Positions 12,584 through 23,729 of a DNA stretch of 64,000 bases are shown here, piece after piece (within the stretch, counting starts at the first letter, position 1; each line of letters starts with the position of its first letter). Below the pieces are notes generated by a model. The model was given only the letters and a program-made list of their open reading frames with translations. It was not told the DNA's origin and did no database searches. Both the position numbers and the translations under genes were made by a program. Origin of the DNA: Hsuehochloa calcarea (lineage: Eukaryota; Streptophyta; Magnoliopsida; Poales; Poaceae); the NCBI GenBank assembly GCA_036346395.1, contig CM070599.1, positions 19,459,232-19,523,231 of the forward strand, written 5' to 3'.

Positions 12584-15101
12584 TGTAATACTCAAATTTG
12601 TTGATCGATTAGAAGAATATTTGGGAGAAAGATGTAATATCCCGGAATTGAATCGGGTAATTAGAAAATAGCCGGGAGGAGAAAAGACAATTAAAGGAGT
12701 AGAAATTCCTAAAAAATAGAAGGGGTTTTCCATAAACTCTCGACAACCTGGGCCTGGGCCACGGCCCAGGAGGGGCCCATGTGGTGGCCGGCCATAAGGG
12801 GGTTCCCACCCCCCAAACCCTAAACTCCACATTTCTCTCCCCCTCCCCCCTTTGGAGCCGCCGCCCCCCTTCCCCCTTGCTGTGCACCGTCTTGTACGTC
12901 GATTTTGGGTAAGATGCGTTCGTTTTCTGTCCTATCCATCTCTTCGAAAGTTGTAGGTATTGTTTTTATATTACTATTGGCACCGAGATCATGTGATTTG
13001 GACGTACAGTTTAGGAGTTATGGTGGTTTTACCGCGACTGTCCAGGAGAACTGACGAGATTGGACAGATTGTATTGTCTGCCGTTTGTGAATTATTTAGA
13101 GGCCGAATCAGAGATGCCACCCAAAACGAATATTGTAGATAATTCAATAATATTTCCAATTTGATAAAGAGAACAATTTTTAGAGTTTCCAATCAAAAGT
13201 TATGCAATTTTTACCGTCGCTGATTTCTGTCTGTGGGTTGATTCTATACAGTACGTTATACCTCAGTTTTGGGTGTCTTAGAGGCCGCATTGGTTATCTT
13301 CGTATTCTGGAGATACGTTCCTGGTTTCATTAGCTTTCTTTTGGCACCTGGATCATGAATTTTCACCCAGTAGGTTAAAAGTTATGACTGTTTTACCACG
13401 TACTGTTCGGTCTGTCTGTAAACTGAAGACAGTCATGTTGTCCCTCAGTTTTGATCAAGTTATGGTCAGATTCAGAACCTTCACCCAACTAAGTTATTGT
13501 AGCCCTTTCAATTATATTTCCAAGTTGATAAGGATCATCCTCATTGGATTAATAGGTTGAAAGTTACGTCGTTTTCTTTGCTACTAATCTGCATCCAGGA
13601 CAGATGTCTATTGATTGTGTTCAACCGTTGTTTAGTCCCCTGTCTTGGCCGAATCAGAGGATCTCGCCAACTAAAGTTTTGTAGCCTGGTCCGTTAAGAA
13701 TATCTGAGCACTGATTTCAGATCTTTAGGAGCTACAGATATTTAATTATGAATTTTCTCGTACAACTGCCAGTAGAACGGTAATCTGGTCTTTTTGGTGT
13801 AGAGGTCAAATTGAACCCTTGGTTGTGTGAGATGGTTGGAGGGTATGGTAGAGCCCGTGTAGACATGTCTTACCCTGTTATCCTTATCCCTTGTAAACAT
13901 TTGTGTAGGAGTTAAGGTGGTGGGTGGAGGAACACTTTCATTGCCTCCTAGCACGTCGCAGCACGGAAGGCAAGTATCACTTGTTAAATTGTATCGTTCT
14001 CAAGGGAATGCTTAATGATATGATGTTTACATGGATGTTCTTGTGCTTTGTTCATGATGTTGATACTGCAAGTACATTGAATCCTTTACATTGATGAATG
14101 TTGTGTGTTTGTGTTCTTGCTATTTATTATAGTTTCGTTCAGCTTGTTCTTACACATGATATTGGTGACCTTGAGTGATTGAGACTTTGATATTGAGTTA
14201 ATGCGAACGAGATACTGAGTTCATGAAATGAATTATGTTGATGAGTACTTAAGGGTGTTGCATCATTTACATTCATCATGATAAGAGTTGCACGAGCCAG
14301 GTCGGTGAGTAAGTCATGTAACTATTCCGGTGAGGTCGGTGAGAAAGATACATAACTATTCCGGAGTGCTCTAGACAAAATCCTACTACGGTGGGGATTC
14401 CACGGGAGTGGAATTTTGCTAAGACCCATCAACTCCAGTATGGGCAAGACCCACCATTTCAATGTGGGCAGTTTCGGACACCCGTATGAAACGTTCTTCA
14501 TACGGCATTTGGGACCCCGGACTTTGTTAAGTACGGGCTTAAGTGATCACCGACGGGTGTGTCACTCATTATACCGGTATAAGCTGTGATTAGTCCATTC
14601 CTTCAATGCATTCTTTCATTCCATCCATTCATTTATTCGTTCCATTCAATCATGTATGTGATGCAAGAATTATTCATAGTTCAACTGAATTGGTTTGTCC
14701 ACTTTTTGTTTGAGTATTCTAGTATGGTACTTGCTGAGTTTCGACTCACCCTTGTTTTCTGTGTTTATTTAGGTGAGCCTTGATGATGATGATGATGTCG
14801 TTAATGGGAGGGAGTAGACCATCACGATGCACACTACCTATCTTAAACCAGAATTCATTGTTGGTTTTAATCCATGTCAATTATTTGATAACTGTTGAAT
14901 TTGTAATAATCCAACTTGGTTATGATTCCTACATACGTGTGATATAATGGCTTCCCTTTCATCATTTGAAATGGTTAATTAATGTTGGTTTCGTAGTAAT
15001 TACTGTTTTGGTATCATTGATATTGGAGTACAATTGTTCGTTTCCTAGAGTTTTGATAGAATTGGGTGACATCTTGGCTTCCGAATAGCCAGGGTGTTAC
15101 A
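12584..15101 (+). repeat. 3' LTR of the non-coding retrotransposon
   Basis: Colinear with the 5' LTR over its length. In a sampled stretch (13970-14230 against 7430-7690) I count about five substitutions. Another sample (12960-13260 against 6420-6720) is clearly more diverged, so divergence is uneven. It ends GGGTGTTACA directly before the GAGGG target duplication. Confidence 0.93.
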
Positions 15102-15210
15102 GAGGGAGTCAAGGTTGGGGGAGCGAGGAGACGTCGAGGTCAGGGGCGGCGTCGTCGAGGTTGGGGTCGCAGAGGGAGGATGCTGGCGCGCGGAGGAGGT
15201 CGAGGGTCGC

Positions 15211-17760
15211 TGTAAGATCGAGGTGGCCGACTAGAGGGGGGTGAATAGGCGGTTTTAAAAAATCTTTCGCGCTAAACCAATATATAAATGCGGAAGCTTA
15301 TAGCGAATTGGTTTTGCTCAATTAAAACCTAAATCGACTAGGCTCAACTAAGTGCACCGACAATACAAGAGAGCAATCATACAATGATATATAAGCAATT
15401 AAAGCAAGAATGTAAATTGCTCAAAGTAAAGCACAAGTAAAAACAAGATGACACGATTATATTTTACCGTGGTGTTCGGAGACTTGCCGGTCTCCCCTAA
15501 TCCACGTTGAGGTTAGCCCAAACAAATTGGACCGTCTCCACTAATTAAGCCAATACCTCCGAGGTAAGTCCAAACACTTGGACCGGTTTCTAATCGAACC
15601 AACACCTCACTCAACTATGGTTGATCTTCCTTCACTCCGGAGATGGTGAGCACCAAACCACTCACAAACCGTCGGGTCTTCTCACAAGCTTCTTGAGAAG
15701 ATCACCGCGCACGACGCCTCCACGCCGTCTAGGTGTCGGCAAACACCAAGAGTAACAAATCCAAACTTTCACTTGAACTAATCAAGTGTCAACGCTCACG
15801 TGGATACACAATCCACTACCTAAGGCAACACATGCACTTAGGGTTTACTCTCTAATCTCACCAAGTGCAACACATGCACAAAAGAGAATAGAGGCTTGCT
15901 CTTAGCTCAAAGAATAAGTATATCACTTAACAATAGCACCAGCACCCTCTCCCAACCGGCCAAGGTGGCTATATATAGCCCACACACAAAAACTAGCCGT
16001 TGGGAGAAGATTCCTCAAATCGGCCAGGTCGGTCTCGACCGCTAACCAATGGCGGTCGAATCGCTTCTACGCGTCAACGGCTAGAAAAATAGCCGTTGGG
16101 CCTTCGCCGATCCGACCGCCATGCCCGGCTGGTCGGACGCCGCCAAATCGGTCCGACCGCCCGTGCTGGCCGGTCCGACCGCCCGTCGCAAATTTGGCTA
16201 AGTCCCACAAAGGGAGCTCTCTGGAAAAAACGATCCGCTCGATCTCCGGAACTTCCTCACAGCGGAAGTTCCGATTTTTACAACGGCGGAACTTCCGCAC
16301 AGAGAAATCGGATAAAGTGAAATCGGTTCGACCGCCCGTAGCACACCGGTCAGACCGATTTGCCACCGGTCCGACCGGTGACCACTTGCTTGGTCCGCCG
16401 GCAGACTACATAACAAATCAATTGCTCCACTTCAAATGGCAAAACACATTCGCTCATTTGAATGCAATTCTTGACAATGTTTCAAAGATGATATTCTCAG
16501 TAGGTTACAAAACACATTTGCTAACCCTTAGAATACTCATCACAAGGAATAAGGTACATGGACTTACACCATTTGCAAAACGCATTTGCAAACTTAAGTC
16601 ACATGCTACAAGGGTTATGCATGAGCCTCGATTATTTGCAAAACACATTCGCAAATAAATAGCATCATGCCTAGATGAGCTAGAGCAAACACAATGAGCT
16701 ATCAACACATGACTAACTCAAACTACTAGTTAAGACCCCTCTTAATAGTACGGCAACCTATACTAGCAATCCGGTCTTCCAACCAAACACCAAGACCGGT
16801 AAAAGACTAGGAACACATCCTTAGCCCTAGCTAGTCATACCTTTGCCTTGCATCTTCTTGAAGCTTGATAACGCACATCAACACTTCAAGTCCGGGTCAT
16901 TAACTTGCTAATCATCAACACATGATGATCCTTTGCTTGACCTCCATCAACACATGATGAGCCTTCTCTTGTCTTGACGATCAACACATGATCATCTCCT
17001 CTTGACAAGCATCAACTCATGATGCATCCTTTACACCAAGCTCTTGACTTGATGATCAACTCATGATCATCCCAAGTCTTCATCATCCTGGAACATAACC
17101 TATTTATCCAGCTCATGGAAAATGTTAGTTCCACAATATGATTATCATTAATTACCACACCATACCATTAACTCATAATGGTGGGACAAGATACATCAAT
17201 CTTTCCCTCTTTGGTAATTGATGATAACCACTTAATTACTCATAAATTGAATGTTGATAAATGAGAGAACAAATTGAGTATATATCAACTACACAAGTTA
17301 TATATATACTCTAACTTGAGTATACAAGAACTACGCAAGTTCTATATACTCATAATCATTAGTATACAAGAACTACGCAAGTTTTGTATACTCAAACGGA
17401 TTTGTTTCAAAGTAAAGATCCCAAATATATGTGGAGAATGGAATATGGATCAATACTAATGAAAACACAAAATATAGAATAAAACTCCCCCTAAATGTGT
17501 GTATACACAAATGTGTAATAAGATCATATGCACATATTCAAGTTCAACTTATGGTTGAGTTCAATCCTATATTTTGGATCCGAGGAATGCAATATTATAT
17601 AAAAGTACAAGTTGAAAGCATACCTCGTTGATTTTCACCTTTATATCGAAATGAGACTATACACTAGATATAACAAATAGAATTGTTAGTCTCACAATTG
17701 GATTTGTCATTAATCACCAAAACACTTCATTAACTCATAATGGCGGGTCTAGATCTTTCA
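15211..17760. mobile_element. Solo LTR (or other TG...CA element), 2.55 kb, with perfect TSD
   Basis: It starts TGTAAGATCGAGG and ends GATCTTTCA, giving short inverted ends TGTAAGATC / TGAAAGATC. GTCGC occurs on both sides (15206-15210 and 17761-17765), a perfect 5-bp target duplication as made by LTR-element integrase. The start has the phrase GGCCGACTAGAGGGGGGTGA, which I recall as widespread in grass repeats. No reverse transcriptase or gag was seen and no internal second LTR, so a solo LTR is the simplest reading. It contains runs of TCCGACCG-type phrases (16090-16400) and an ACACATGATGATC-type series (16910-17090). Orientation is not determined. Confidence 0.8.
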
Positions 17761-17765
17761 GTCGC

Positions 17766-17975
17766 AGAGGGAGGACGACGTTATGGAGATAGGACGCTTG
17801 GGGATGATGGCGGTGTAGGGGAGGAGGACAGTGCGGGGACGACGGCGCAGAGATAGGAGGATCGGAAGGAACACAGGAAGTAAGGGCGCTAGGGAGGCGC
17901 ACCGGAGAGTGAGCTTTGAGGAGTAAGGATGCAAACCCTAGTAGGGCCCTACTTATAAATGCATACCACATACGG
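17766..17975 (-). promoter_or_regulatory. Putative promoter and 5' leader of the TNP1-like gene
   Basis: On the minus strand a TATA-like TTTATAAG (about 17952-17959) is followed by CTAGGGTTTGCATCC and a pyrimidine- and GC-rich leader. The leader continues across the solo LTR into 15210-15107, where the same CCTCCCTCTGCGAC phrase style recurs, and would join the region beyond the retrotransposon at 6033. This resembles a plant CACTA 5' leader. The promoter function is inferred from sequence form only. Confidence 0.4.
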
Positions 17976-18365
17976 TTCTATTAAAGAACCGTCTGCGATA
18001 ACTGAGCATATCACAGACGGTTCTATTTCTGGACCATTTGTGATAAGTGAGCATATCATAGATGGTTATTTTTAAGAACCATGTGTGATAAGTATCTCAG
18101 ACTGTTCTATTATGGAACCATTAGTGATGCTCAGCGCGAGTGGGGAAAATTTTGGACGCATGCGTGGGAGGCGAAATGTTTTTACACGGGAGGCAAAATA
18201 TTTTGGCGCCTTAGGAATTGTCTGTGATACATATATCACAGACGGTTTGTTCCACTAAACCGCCTGTGATAGTTCCTTTTATAGCCGAAAAATATTCTAC
18301 TTGGGAAATGCTAGCCATACCGTCTAAAAACAAAAAAGTGTATACAATCACAGATGGAATAATTT
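17961..18365. repeat. Internal CACTA subterminal-type array
   Basis: Inverted ACAGACGGTT motifs of the same kind as at the element ends, but here between the two transposase genes. Its inner edge (TGTGATAGTTCCTTTTATAG, near 18268) resembles the edge at 1935-2000. No CACTA terminus is visible at its outer side near 17950. It may be the remains of a second element's 3' end. Confidence 0.75.
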
Positions 18366-18480
18366 CTTAAATAGTGAATCAATTACAATATAATAATTCC
18401 TTAATTACATGCCGAGTTTCTTAATTACAATGGAACAATTTTCTAAATAGGTGTTCACCGTGTGGGATCATTCCACTTGG

Positions 18481-21400
18481 CTATTTCGTTTGAAAAAATA
18501 GCCCTTCACGATGATCGAAGCACATATAGCTAGCTTCTTCACTGCGTTCTTCCTCGAGCCTGACGCCGTGTCTGAAAGAAGTCAACTTGTCAAATTGATT
18601 GTACTCTTCCTCATCCACAACATTCTCAACTCTAACAATCCTTCTTTTTCCATGAAGAACTACGTGACGGTTCTTATTTGTTGGGTTCTTTACATAGAAA
18701 ACTTGAACAACTTGCTTTGCGAGTACAAATGGTTCACCCTTATATCCGACACATTCGAGGTCCACAGTAGTGACGCCATACTTGTCGACCTTCACACCCT
18801 ATGAAAGTTTGACCCAATGGCACTGAAACAAGGGGATCTTGAAAGGTACGTAGTCGAGCTCTCAAATCTCCTCTATGAACCATAGTAGGAGCTCAAGCCA
18901 GCGGTATTGAATCGCTCGTGAAACGTATCTATGCGGACACCGCTGTTTTGGGCTATGCTATTACTATCCTAAGCAGTCGTATAAAATATGTACCCATTTA
19001 TGTCGCATCTTTGCCATGTCACAAATGTAAATTTGGCCCCTTTTGCCAACTATGGCAGCATATCATCACTTGATGACGACCTCCCAGTGAATCGCACCTT
19101 TAACCATTCGTTGAACTAGCGGTTGTGCTCTTTCGTGATCCAAACCTCCAACCGGCCTGGATTCTGTTGGTGTACCATGTCTTTGTGATCCTCGATGTAC
19201 GGGGACACTTGGGTCATGTGTTGAAAGACCGTTAAATTTTCTTGAGCGTATGCGTCGAAATCGGGAGTGATTTATTTTCTTCCGATGGTCCTGATACCCT
19301 CCTGTCTCCCCTCATGACGAGATAGAGGCATACCTATCGGTTCCACCAGAGCCATGTAGTTGACGCAGAACTCAATGACCTCTTCGGTTGCATAACCTTC
19401 AATGATGCTGCCCTCGGGCCGAGATCGATTCCGTTCATAGGACTTAAGAATTCCCATGTACCTCTCGAACGAGTACATATGACGTAGGAACACAGGGTCG
19501 CATATCTTCATCTCTTTCACAAGGTGAATAATGAGATAGACCATGATATCAAAAAATGACGGAGGGAAATACATCTCAAGATGACATAGAGTCATCACTA
19601 CCTCGGTCTGCAGAGCATCTAGTCCTTCGGGATCGATGACCTTCTGAGCAATTGAGTTAAGCAAATAACACAACCTCACAATTGCCATTCGCACCTTGTT
19701 TTGTAAAATACTTCTAACTGCAAAAGGAAATATTTGTGTGATCAGCACACGACTATCATGAGACTTCATATTAATTAATTTCAAATCTTTCATGGAAACA
19801 AATTTCTTCAATGTGCGAAGTAACCAGACATAACTTGCACATCATGTAATCTCTAGCACAGTTCCATTCTCTTGGCCTTGGACAGAGTGTAGCAAGCTGG
19901 GGGAAGGTACGTTCGTCCTTTATCAGTCTCTTTCGGTGCTAACTCGATCTTTATGTTCATATCAACCAAGTCACACCATGCGTTGACACCGTCCTTTTTT
20001 GTCACGAATGTTCAGTAAAAAACCAATCAAGCTATCACATACATTCTTCTCCACGTGCATGACATCGATGCAGTGGCGAACTTCTAAGTGCTCCCAATAA
20101 GGTAAGTCTCAAAAAATTGATCACTTTTTTCAGATGTTCTTCTGACGGATCCTCAATTTACGTCCCTTTCCATGCACAACATCAATATCCTTAACCATAT
20201 CATAGACCTCTTTCCCTCTAAAAGCCCTAGGAGATGAACTGTCTTCCTTATTTCTGTTGAATTATTTCTTTATCTTGTGGTATGGGTGATACCTGGGAAG
20301 GAACCTACGGTGACACATGTACACAGTTTTGCGCGAGTTGTTCAGCCATATACTCTTAGTATCATGTAAGCAGTGTGAACATACTTTGGCTCCTTTTGTA
20401 CTAAACCCCGACAGGTTACCAATGGTAGAAAAATCATTGATGGTGCACAACAACATGACGCGTAAAGTGAAGTTCTCTTATTTATACGCATCCTATACCT
20501 ATACCCCTTCATTCCACAGTGTCACAAAACCTTCCAGCAATGGTGCTAGGTACACTTCAATATCGTTCCCAGGTTGCTTTGGCATTGGATAAGTAGTGAC
20601 ATCAAAATGTACTTCGCTTCATACACAGCCAAGGAGAAAAGTGGTACATACATAGATTCACGGGCAGGTGCTATGTCGGCTGCTCATGTTACTGAAAGGA
20701 TTCATTCCATCTGTACTTAACCCAAACCTTATATTCCTTGGTTTCACACCGAAGTCTTCAAAGCTCCTATCAAAGTTTCTCTATTGGGCTGAATCAGTAG
20801 GGTGTTTTATCTTTTCATCTTTCTTACGCTCCTCCGAGTGCTAACGCAACAATCTTGCCTCCTTTAGGTTCACAAATAAATGCTTCAAACGAGGAATTAT
20901 AGGCGATACCACAACATCTTAGCAGGAGGTCCTTGCTTCACCTCGATGCCATTACCGTCATCAAAGTGATTCTTACGCTTGTATCGGGATGCTTTGCACA
21001 CCGGACATACATGCATGTCCGCATACCCTTTACGGTAGAGGATACAATCGTTCGGACATTCATGTATTCTTTCTACTTATATTCCCAATGGACAAAGAAT
21101 CTTCATAGCTTGGTAGGTGGTTCTGGGCAACACGTTTCCCTCTAGAAGGATGTCCGCTATGAGACCTAGTAATGTCGTGCAACCGTTTTCGGACCAACCA
21201 TTGCTTGCCTTCAATTTTAGCAGTTCAAACACGGATGACAACCTTATATATTTTGACTTGCAGCCCTAGAACAAAGCTTTCACCGAGTCCTCCATTAAGC
21301 CCTTGAATTTACCAAACTCTCTCTAACTATAGTCCCCTTCTATATCGTGTAGCATCTGATCCAGATTATCATCGTGCGACCTGCCCTCATCGAAAGCACA

Positions 21401-21704
21401 GTCTACATCCGACATATTGTTGTCTCCCTCGATTGATGTTACTACCTTCTGGTATAATCTGCTCTTCACCGTGATGGGTCTAACATGTATACTCCTTTTT
21501 GAAACCCCTTTGAATCAAGTGACCTTCTATTTGCGCCAGGTTAGTAAACATCTTCAGATTATCGCAATCAATGCATAGAGAGTATATAAATTTTATCTCC
21601 TTCTTCAACATGTCCTGCTCGGCGGCTCTTCCAAATGTAGATATGCAATCAATGTACTCTTCACTCACACGATTCTCAATGTACATCCAGTTTTGATCTA
21701 TTTG
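18481..21704 (-). pseudogene. TNP2-type CACTA transposase, heavily decayed
   Basis: On the minus strand the N-terminus near 21700 reads WMYIENRVSEEYIDC, the plant transposase-associated domain. Next comes the TNP2 zinc-binding-like region near 20990 (CPNDC...GYADMHVCPVC). Then a PRNIRFGLSTDGMNPF block lies near 20740. It continues with INDFSTIGNLSGFSTKG and CHRRFLPRYHP (20456-20262). The DUF4218 region follows at 19811-19272 with SHDSRVLITQIFPFAVR and LEMYFPPSFFD. The DUF4216-like C-terminus is at 18795-18481 (VFYVKNPTNKNRHVVLHGKR). Many stops and frameshifts separate these blocks, so it is not functional. TNP2 is the catalytic transposase that cuts at the CACTA ends. The order and strand fit the TNP1-like pseudogene downstream. 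Confidence 0.85.
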
Positions 21705-22089
21705 CGCTACGCACGTAACAAATTAGATTAATGCACGCAACTACTCTTCCTATTGACCAAATATACTACAAATTGAATAGCGATTAACCCAGGGCAAATA
21801 TAAAGGATTACATATCGTTACCCTTGGAGCTCACCACGAAGATCCCAAATATCACACGAGATCACTTCCTATTGACCAACCCCACTTTCTTCCTCCTTTC
21901 CTTCTCCTCCCTTCCTCCTTCATTTGATATAGTCATAACTGAGGCTCACTATGATGTAAATAATATTATTTTACATAATACATGAAAAATCAATGTTTAT
22001 ATACATTCTGCTCATTGTTCTATTGCAAATCTTAACTGCCAATAACATCCTTGGATGATAAACCTAGCTATCATCAATCTCTCTAGATT
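21705..22089. other. AT-rich CACTA interior, no gene
   Basis: Lies upstream of the TNP2 pseudogene on its strand. A pyrimidine-rich patch (21880-21920) could be part of a leader. No domain or terminal structure seen. Confidence 0.4.
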
Positions 22090-22690
22090 ATAATGCATAC
22101 AATTAGAAGCAAATACTAACCTTAGATCACCAAGAATAAATAGATTTATAAGCACACTTGTAAATCTACGGTATTTAATTCTTTCATCAAACGCCCGAGA
22201 GCCGCCTCCTTCAAAGCAGCCGCATATCATAGACATATCTCACTATAGACAGATCTGTCTGGAGTCGGGACGTCCATATATTTACTTGCGCATATCACAG
22301 ACCGTTCTTAAAAAGAACTATCTGTGATATGTATCACAGACGGTTTTGAATAACCACTATTTGTGATAATCGTAAGCCTCACAGACGGTTCTTAACAAGA
22401 ACCGTATGTGACATTCGAATATCGTCGGTTCAAAACTGTTATTTGTAATAGGTATCACAGACAGTTCTTAACAATAACCGTCTGTAATATGTGCCATTAA
22501 ATATCTGGTCGTCCCTTCAGATATAGATCTATCTGTAGTGACAAATGTCTCTGATATATATGCGACTGCTTTGAAGGAGGCGGCCAGCTTTGGGGCGCGT
22601 TTGGTGAAAGAAATATCGTAAATTTTCATGTGTACTTGTAGATCTTTTTGTTCTTGGTGATCTAAGGTTAGTATTCTTTGTCTCTGATGT
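22090..22690. repeat. Inverted duplication with a CACTA MITE at its centre
   Basis: The left arm (about 22090-22240) and right arm (about 22541-22690) are imperfect reverse complements of one another. Shared blocks include GCTTTGAAGGAGGCGG, GTGAAAGAA and TTCTTGGTGATCTAAGGTTA. The 300-bp CACTA MITE sits exactly between the arms. The array has diverged but keeps colinearity over about 150 bp. Confidence 0.8.
22241..22540. mobile_element. Small non-autonomous CACTA element (MITE-like), 300 bp
   Basis: The left end is CACTATAGACAGATCTGTCT and the complement of the right end is CACTACAGATAGATCTATAT. The similarity continues inward for about 60 bp (a GGGACG...ATATTTA block), then ACAGACGG motifs fill the middle. 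Flanking trinucleotides (TCT and ACA) do not match, so either the target duplication has decayed or the inverted duplication formed around it. Confidence 0.75.
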
Positions 22691-23122
22691 GGCTGCTTTG
22701 GAGAAGACGGCGAGTATGACTATGAAAGCAACCAAGCCCACCACGAAGCATGATCTTTTTTTCAGGGGGTCGTTCACGCAGCAGGAGGAGGATGAGACAG
22801 CAGCCACGACCAACCTCATCGAACATGACACACTCTCCTGGCAGCCATGCTTCTTGAACTTGTAGGGGCTAGTCATACCGTGATTGTATTCTGGTTTAGC
22901 ACTCTCTTACTTGATTAGCATTCTCTGGCTAGTCGGTATGACCAGCCCCTGTGAGTTCAACAAGCATGGCTGCCAGGAGTGTGTGTCAGGTTCGATGATG
23001 TTAGCCGTGGCTGCTGTCTCATTCTCCTCATGCTGCATGGATGATCCCTCGAAAAAAATCATGCTTCGTGGTGGGCTTGGTTGCTTTCTTAGGCATACTC
23101 GCCGTCTTCAAAGCAGCCACAC
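22686..23122. repeat. Long hairpin: gene-fragment-like inverted repeat, arms ~190 bp, loop 53 bp
   Basis: The left arm (22686-22880) and right arm (22934-23122) are reverse complements with scattered differences, separated by a 53-base loop. Each arm can be read outward from the loop as a similar short protein: MTSPYKFKKHGCQE then SSSCCVNDPLKK on the minus strand, and MTSPCEFNKHGCQE then SSCCMDDPSKK on the plus strand. The minus copy continues into a hydrophobic stretch (VVGLVAFIVILAVF). I do not recognise the parent gene. A transcript across it would fold into double-stranded RNA. Confidence 0.85.
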
Positions 23123-23404
23123 TTATCAAAGATGGTTCTTGTTAATAACCGTCTGTGATACACATCACAAATGGTTTCAATTACAAATCGTTTGTGATAA
23201 ATAAACATCACATACGGTTCTTGTTAATAGCCATCTATGATAATTATATATCACAGACTGTTGTAGTTTATAATCATCTGTGATACATATCACAGACAAT
23301 TTATCCCAAACTGCCTGTGATAGTTCTTTCCATATCTAAAAAAATGTTCTATTTTTCGGCTACTAGCATCGGAGTATCACTAAAAAACTGCTAATTTTAC
23401 AAGC
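23123..23404. repeat. CACTA subterminal-type array, first of two tandem copies
   Basis: ACAGACGGTT-type inverted motifs (23123-23330) are followed by an inner-edge sequence. Bases 23288-23404 are repeated at 23610-23729 with few changes; both contain TTTTTCGGCT and GTATCACTAAAAAAC. Confidence 0.8.
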
Positions 23405-23563
23405 GTCTGGAGCAAAGGCTAAACATGCCGGAGTTGAAGATGGAGTGCGTTCTGGACCATATCAAGTGGCTGGAGAAGATTGTGTGTGTATCATTATTGT
23501 AATTTATGGCATATTTGTGAAGTAGCTGGTTTTCTGTAGTTGTATGCAAAATAGAATTTGTTC

Positions 23564-23729
23564 ATATCACAGACGGTTCCAACCACGAACCGTCTGTGAT
23601 AAGTATATATATCACAGACGGTTTGTTACACTAAACTGCCTGCGATAGTTCCTTCCATATCTAAAAAATATTCTATTTTTCGGCTGCTAGCATCAGGAGT
23701 ATCACTAAAAAACCGCTAATTTTGCAAGT
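23564..23729. repeat. CACTA subterminal-type array, second tandem copy
   Basis: Two inverted ACAGACGGTT pairs and the duplicated inner edge (compare 23288-23404). It abuts the 3' end of the captured F-box fragment, as the inner edge of a 3' terminal array should. The 160 bases between the two copies (23405-23563) show no structure. Confidence 0.8.

Larger units (their letters stand above)
6039..15101 (+). mobile_element. Complete non-coding LTR retrotransposon (LARD-like), 9.06 kb
   Basis: Two similar LTRs (2526 and 2518 bp) begin TGTAATAC and end GGGTGTTACA. They flank 4019 bp of internal DNA. A perfect 5-bp target duplication GAGGG sits at 6034-6038 and 15102-15106. A primer-binding site follows the left LTR. 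No internal frame longer than about 135 codons is open and none resembles gag, protease, RT, RNase H or integrase. It would therefore depend on enzymes from a relative, as large retrotransposon derivatives do. The element lies inside the CACTA composite, so it inserted later. The tRNA-Met type primer site is compatible with Ty3/Gypsy or Ty1/Copia and I cannot assign the superfamily. Confidence 0.93.

Noticed and set aside
12960..13192. Short frames conserved between 6.4 kb and 13.0 kb
   Set aside because: Both copies lie in the two LTRs of one element, so conservation reflects LTR duplication, not coding selection.
16096..16658. Overlapping frames of up to 154 codons in the solo LTR
   Set aside because: Several phases and strands are open at once across TCCGACCG repeats; no domain and no support for translation.
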